Assembly (NCBI RefSeq): GCF_006440675.2 | Contig: NZ_CP083951.1 | Span: 2,823,501-2,887,500 of the forward strand | Origin: Mesorhizobium sp. B2-8-5 | GTDB lineage: Bacteria > Pseudomonadota > Alphaproteobacteria > Rhizobiales > Rhizobiaceae | Direction: 5' to 3' | Length of the DNA stretch: 64,000 nt | Part shown: piece after piece, positions 62,683 to 64,000 of the stretch | Numbering within the stretch: the first letter of the stretch is position 1 | Layout: each line of letters begins with the position of its first letter | The notes under the pieces: model-generated | Database searches by the model: none | Seen by the model: only the letters and a program-made list of their open reading frames with translations | What the model was told of the DNA's origin: nothing | Program-made: the position numbers and the translations under genes

Positions 62683-62813
62683 GACGTCAACATATCCTCA
62701 CATGCGGATCCGGGCGTGTTGGACGGCGCAACCACTTCAACAGATTGTCAGGCTCTCGCACAAGCGGCGCTGGCGGCGTCGAATTGGCGAGCAGTGTCGA
62801 ATTGGCACGAAAG

Positions 62814-62853
62814 ACGGGACTGCGCGGGTAACGAGTCGCCCGCGCAGTCCCGT
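62814..62853 (-). terminator. 15-bp perfect hairpin between the binding-protein and permease genes
   Basis: ACGGGACTGCGCGGG (62814-62828) and CCCGCGCAGTCCCGT (62839-62853) are perfectly complementary with a 10-nt loop. On the transcribed strand the hairpin follows the binding-protein stop at 62870 and is followed by a short CTTTCG stretch, too weak for a textbook T tail. It probably dampens read-through into the permeases or stabilises the binding-protein mRNA. Confidence 0.6.
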
Positions 62854-62869
62854 CCCGGGAGGGTCCCGC

Positions 62870-63928
62870 TTATTTCGTCACGACCCAGGTGTTGAAGCGG
62901 TCGTAGATCTTGGTGCCGTTCTCGAGCCAGTAATCGCCATCAATCGCGACCGAAAGCTTACGGTTTTCCGGCGAGCTCGGCATGCGCGCGCGCTCCTCCG
63001 GCGACAGGATGTCGAACGCCTTGTCGTTCGTCGGTCCATAGGGGATCAGCTTGGAGAAGGCGGCTTGGACTTCCGGGTCCATGCAATGCGCGATGAACTT
63101 CATCGCGGTGTCGCGGTTGCGGCCACCCTTCGGCAGGCTCCAGATGCCGGGCGTGTGCAGCGAGTAGTCGAACGTATAATCGATCGGGCCGCCCTGCTGC
63201 TTGACCGGGTCGACACGGCCGTTCCAGCACATGCCGAAATCGGCGTCGCCATTGGCGAGAAGCTGGGCGCTCTGCGCGCCGGACGTCCACCAGGTGATGG
63301 ACGAACGGATGCCGTCGAGCATGGCGAAGGCGCGGTCGATATCCAGCGGATAGAGCTTGTCCAGAGTCTGGCCGGCGCCCAGCGCCGCCACTTCCATGGT
63401 CTGCGCGGCGTTCTTCCAGAGTGTCCTGCGACCCTTGATCTTCGGATCGAAGAATTCCTGCCAGTTCTTCGGGCGGCCGTCCTTGGAATCGGTGTTCCAG
63501 CTAAGGACGCAGCCGGCGATGTAGCACGACGTCCAGTATTTGCTGGCGGCGCCAGCGATGAGCCCTTCCTTCGGAACGACGCTGTAGTCGATCTCGTCGA
63601 GGAGGCCGGCAACGGCCAGCGGCGCGGCTTCCGAGGAATCCGTATCCGTGACGTCGATGTCGACTGCGCCGGCCTCGACCATCGCCTTCAGGCGGGCGCC
63701 TTCCATGTAAGGGGCGCTGATGATCTTGATGCCGTTTTTCTTCTCGAAGGTGTTGAAACATGCGGCCTTGAACGCATCGCCCAGCGCGCCGCCGCCATTG
63801 GCGACGGAGAGCGACGTCGGCGCCGCCCGGCCGATCGCCGGCATTGCAAGAAATGATGCCGCGGCGGCCGTACCGGCGCCCAGCTTCAGCACGCTGCGTC
63901 TGCTCAGACCATTCTTGGTAGTGTTCAT
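62870..63928 (-). CDS. Pot-type ABC transporter, substrate-binding protein
   Basis: 352 aa. A Tat-like signal peptide (SRRSVLKLGAGTAAAASFLA, ending AIGRA) precedes a type II periplasmic-binding fold: NGIKIISAPYMEGARLKAMV, DVTDTDSSEAAPLAVAGLLD, and SITWWTSGAQSAQLLANGDA. The fold is that of the PotD/PotF group. Behind AAAGGGG with a good spacing. First gene of the minus operon with its promoter at about 63930-64000, next to the window edge. Confidence 0.95.
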   Translation of the reverse strand: MNTTKNGLSRRSVLKLGAGTAAAASFLAMPAIGRAAPTSLSVANGGGALGDAFKAACFNTFEKKNGIKIISAPYMEGARLKAMVEAGAVDIDVTDTDSSEAAPLAVAGLLDEIDYSVVPKEGLIAGAASKYWTSCYIAGCVLSWNTDSKDGRPKNWQEFFDPKIKGRRTLWKNAAQTMEVAALGAGQTLDKLYPLDIDRAFAMLDGIRSSITWWTSGAQSAQLLANGDADFGMCWNGRVDPVKQQGGPIDYTFDYSLHTPGIWSLPKGGRNRDTAMKFIAHCMDPEVQAAFSKLIPYGPTNDKAFDILSPEERARMPSSPENRKLSVAIDGDYWLENGTKIYDRFNTWVVTK

Positions 63929-64000
63929 GGATTCCCCTTTGGATTTTTGATTTCCGGTTTCGGTGACGCCGCGTCTTTTGCCGACCGGCCGAGCTCGGAG

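Noticed and set aside
1..64000. CRISPR arrays, tRNA or rRNA genes, prophage or integrase genes
   Set aside because: No regularly spaced direct repeats, no cloverleaf-like sequences and no integrase, capsid or conjugation genes were seen; the only mobile element found is the IS at 1014-1870.

Overview
The window looks like a catabolic gene region from a high-GC alphaproteobacterium, most likely a Mesorhizobium-like member of the Rhizobiales. The reasons are the density of ABC importers of the Liv, Dpp and Pot types, the many FCD-type GntR, LysR, IclR and TetR regulators, and a composite palindromic repeat (38945-39044) of a kind I know from Mesorhizobium and Bradyrhizobium intergenic DNA. I see no rRNA, tRNA, CRISPR array, phage gene or housekeeping cluster. 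Nearly all of the DNA codes for substrate uptake, CoA-linked and redox degradation, and local regulators.

Layout, left half. 1-265: start of a small conserved protein running off the edge. 498-5231 (minus): acyl-CoA dehydrogenase, NAD(P)H-quinone-type flavoprotein, CaiB/BaiF CoA-transferase and a FAS1-like (MaoC/HTD2) dehydratase; an 857-bp IS5-type element has split the last gene with a CTAG duplication. 5335-6270: LysR regulator, divergent from 6343-10316 (plus), a two-subunit TPP-dependent 2-oxoacid decarboxylase, aldehyde dehydrogenase, SDR and VOC protein. 10369-21528: FCD GntR regulator and FAD amine/amino-acid oxidase (minus); aminotransferase, biotin carrier, biotin carboxylase, a carrier-like protein without its biotin lysine, and PxpA (plus); then SDR, PxpB, PxpC, epoxide hydrolase and an Ldh2-type dehydrogenase (minus). 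21736-27161: RraA-type protein and a complete Liv-type ABC importer. Three promoters of this block share a GGATA-N3-TATCC palindrome, so I infer one regulon for an amino-acid- or lactam-like substrate.

Layout, middle. 27186-31158: SMP-30 lactonase, FCD GntR regulator, SDR and a D-serine-dehydratase-like PLP enzyme. 31322-34913: LuxR regulator divergent from a three-gene haem-dependent oxidative N-demethylase (dimethylamine-monooxygenase-like) operon. 35148-38814: four-carbon acid sugar kinase, EamA transporter and class III aminotransferase. 39044-42440: acyl-CoA dehydrogenase, a lipoyl-domain alpha/beta hydrolase (AcoC-like) and an IclR regulator. 42649-47889: Dpp/Opp-type ABC importer without a binding-protein gene, followed by a second CaiB/BaiF CoA-transferase.

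Layout, right end. 48136-51370: NtaA-type flavin monooxygenase and a split transketolase. 51474-56736: DsbA-like protein, small secreted protein, flavin reductase, LysR, TetR, and a second NtaA-type monooxygenase. 57009-59859: shikimate-dehydrogenase-like protein, OtnK-type kinase and class II aldolase. 59911-63928: Pot-type ABC importer with its binding protein. Several families occur two or three times (CoA-transferase, acyl-CoA dehydrogenase, SDR, OtnK, NtaA-type monooxygenase), which fits a region assembled from separate catabolic modules.
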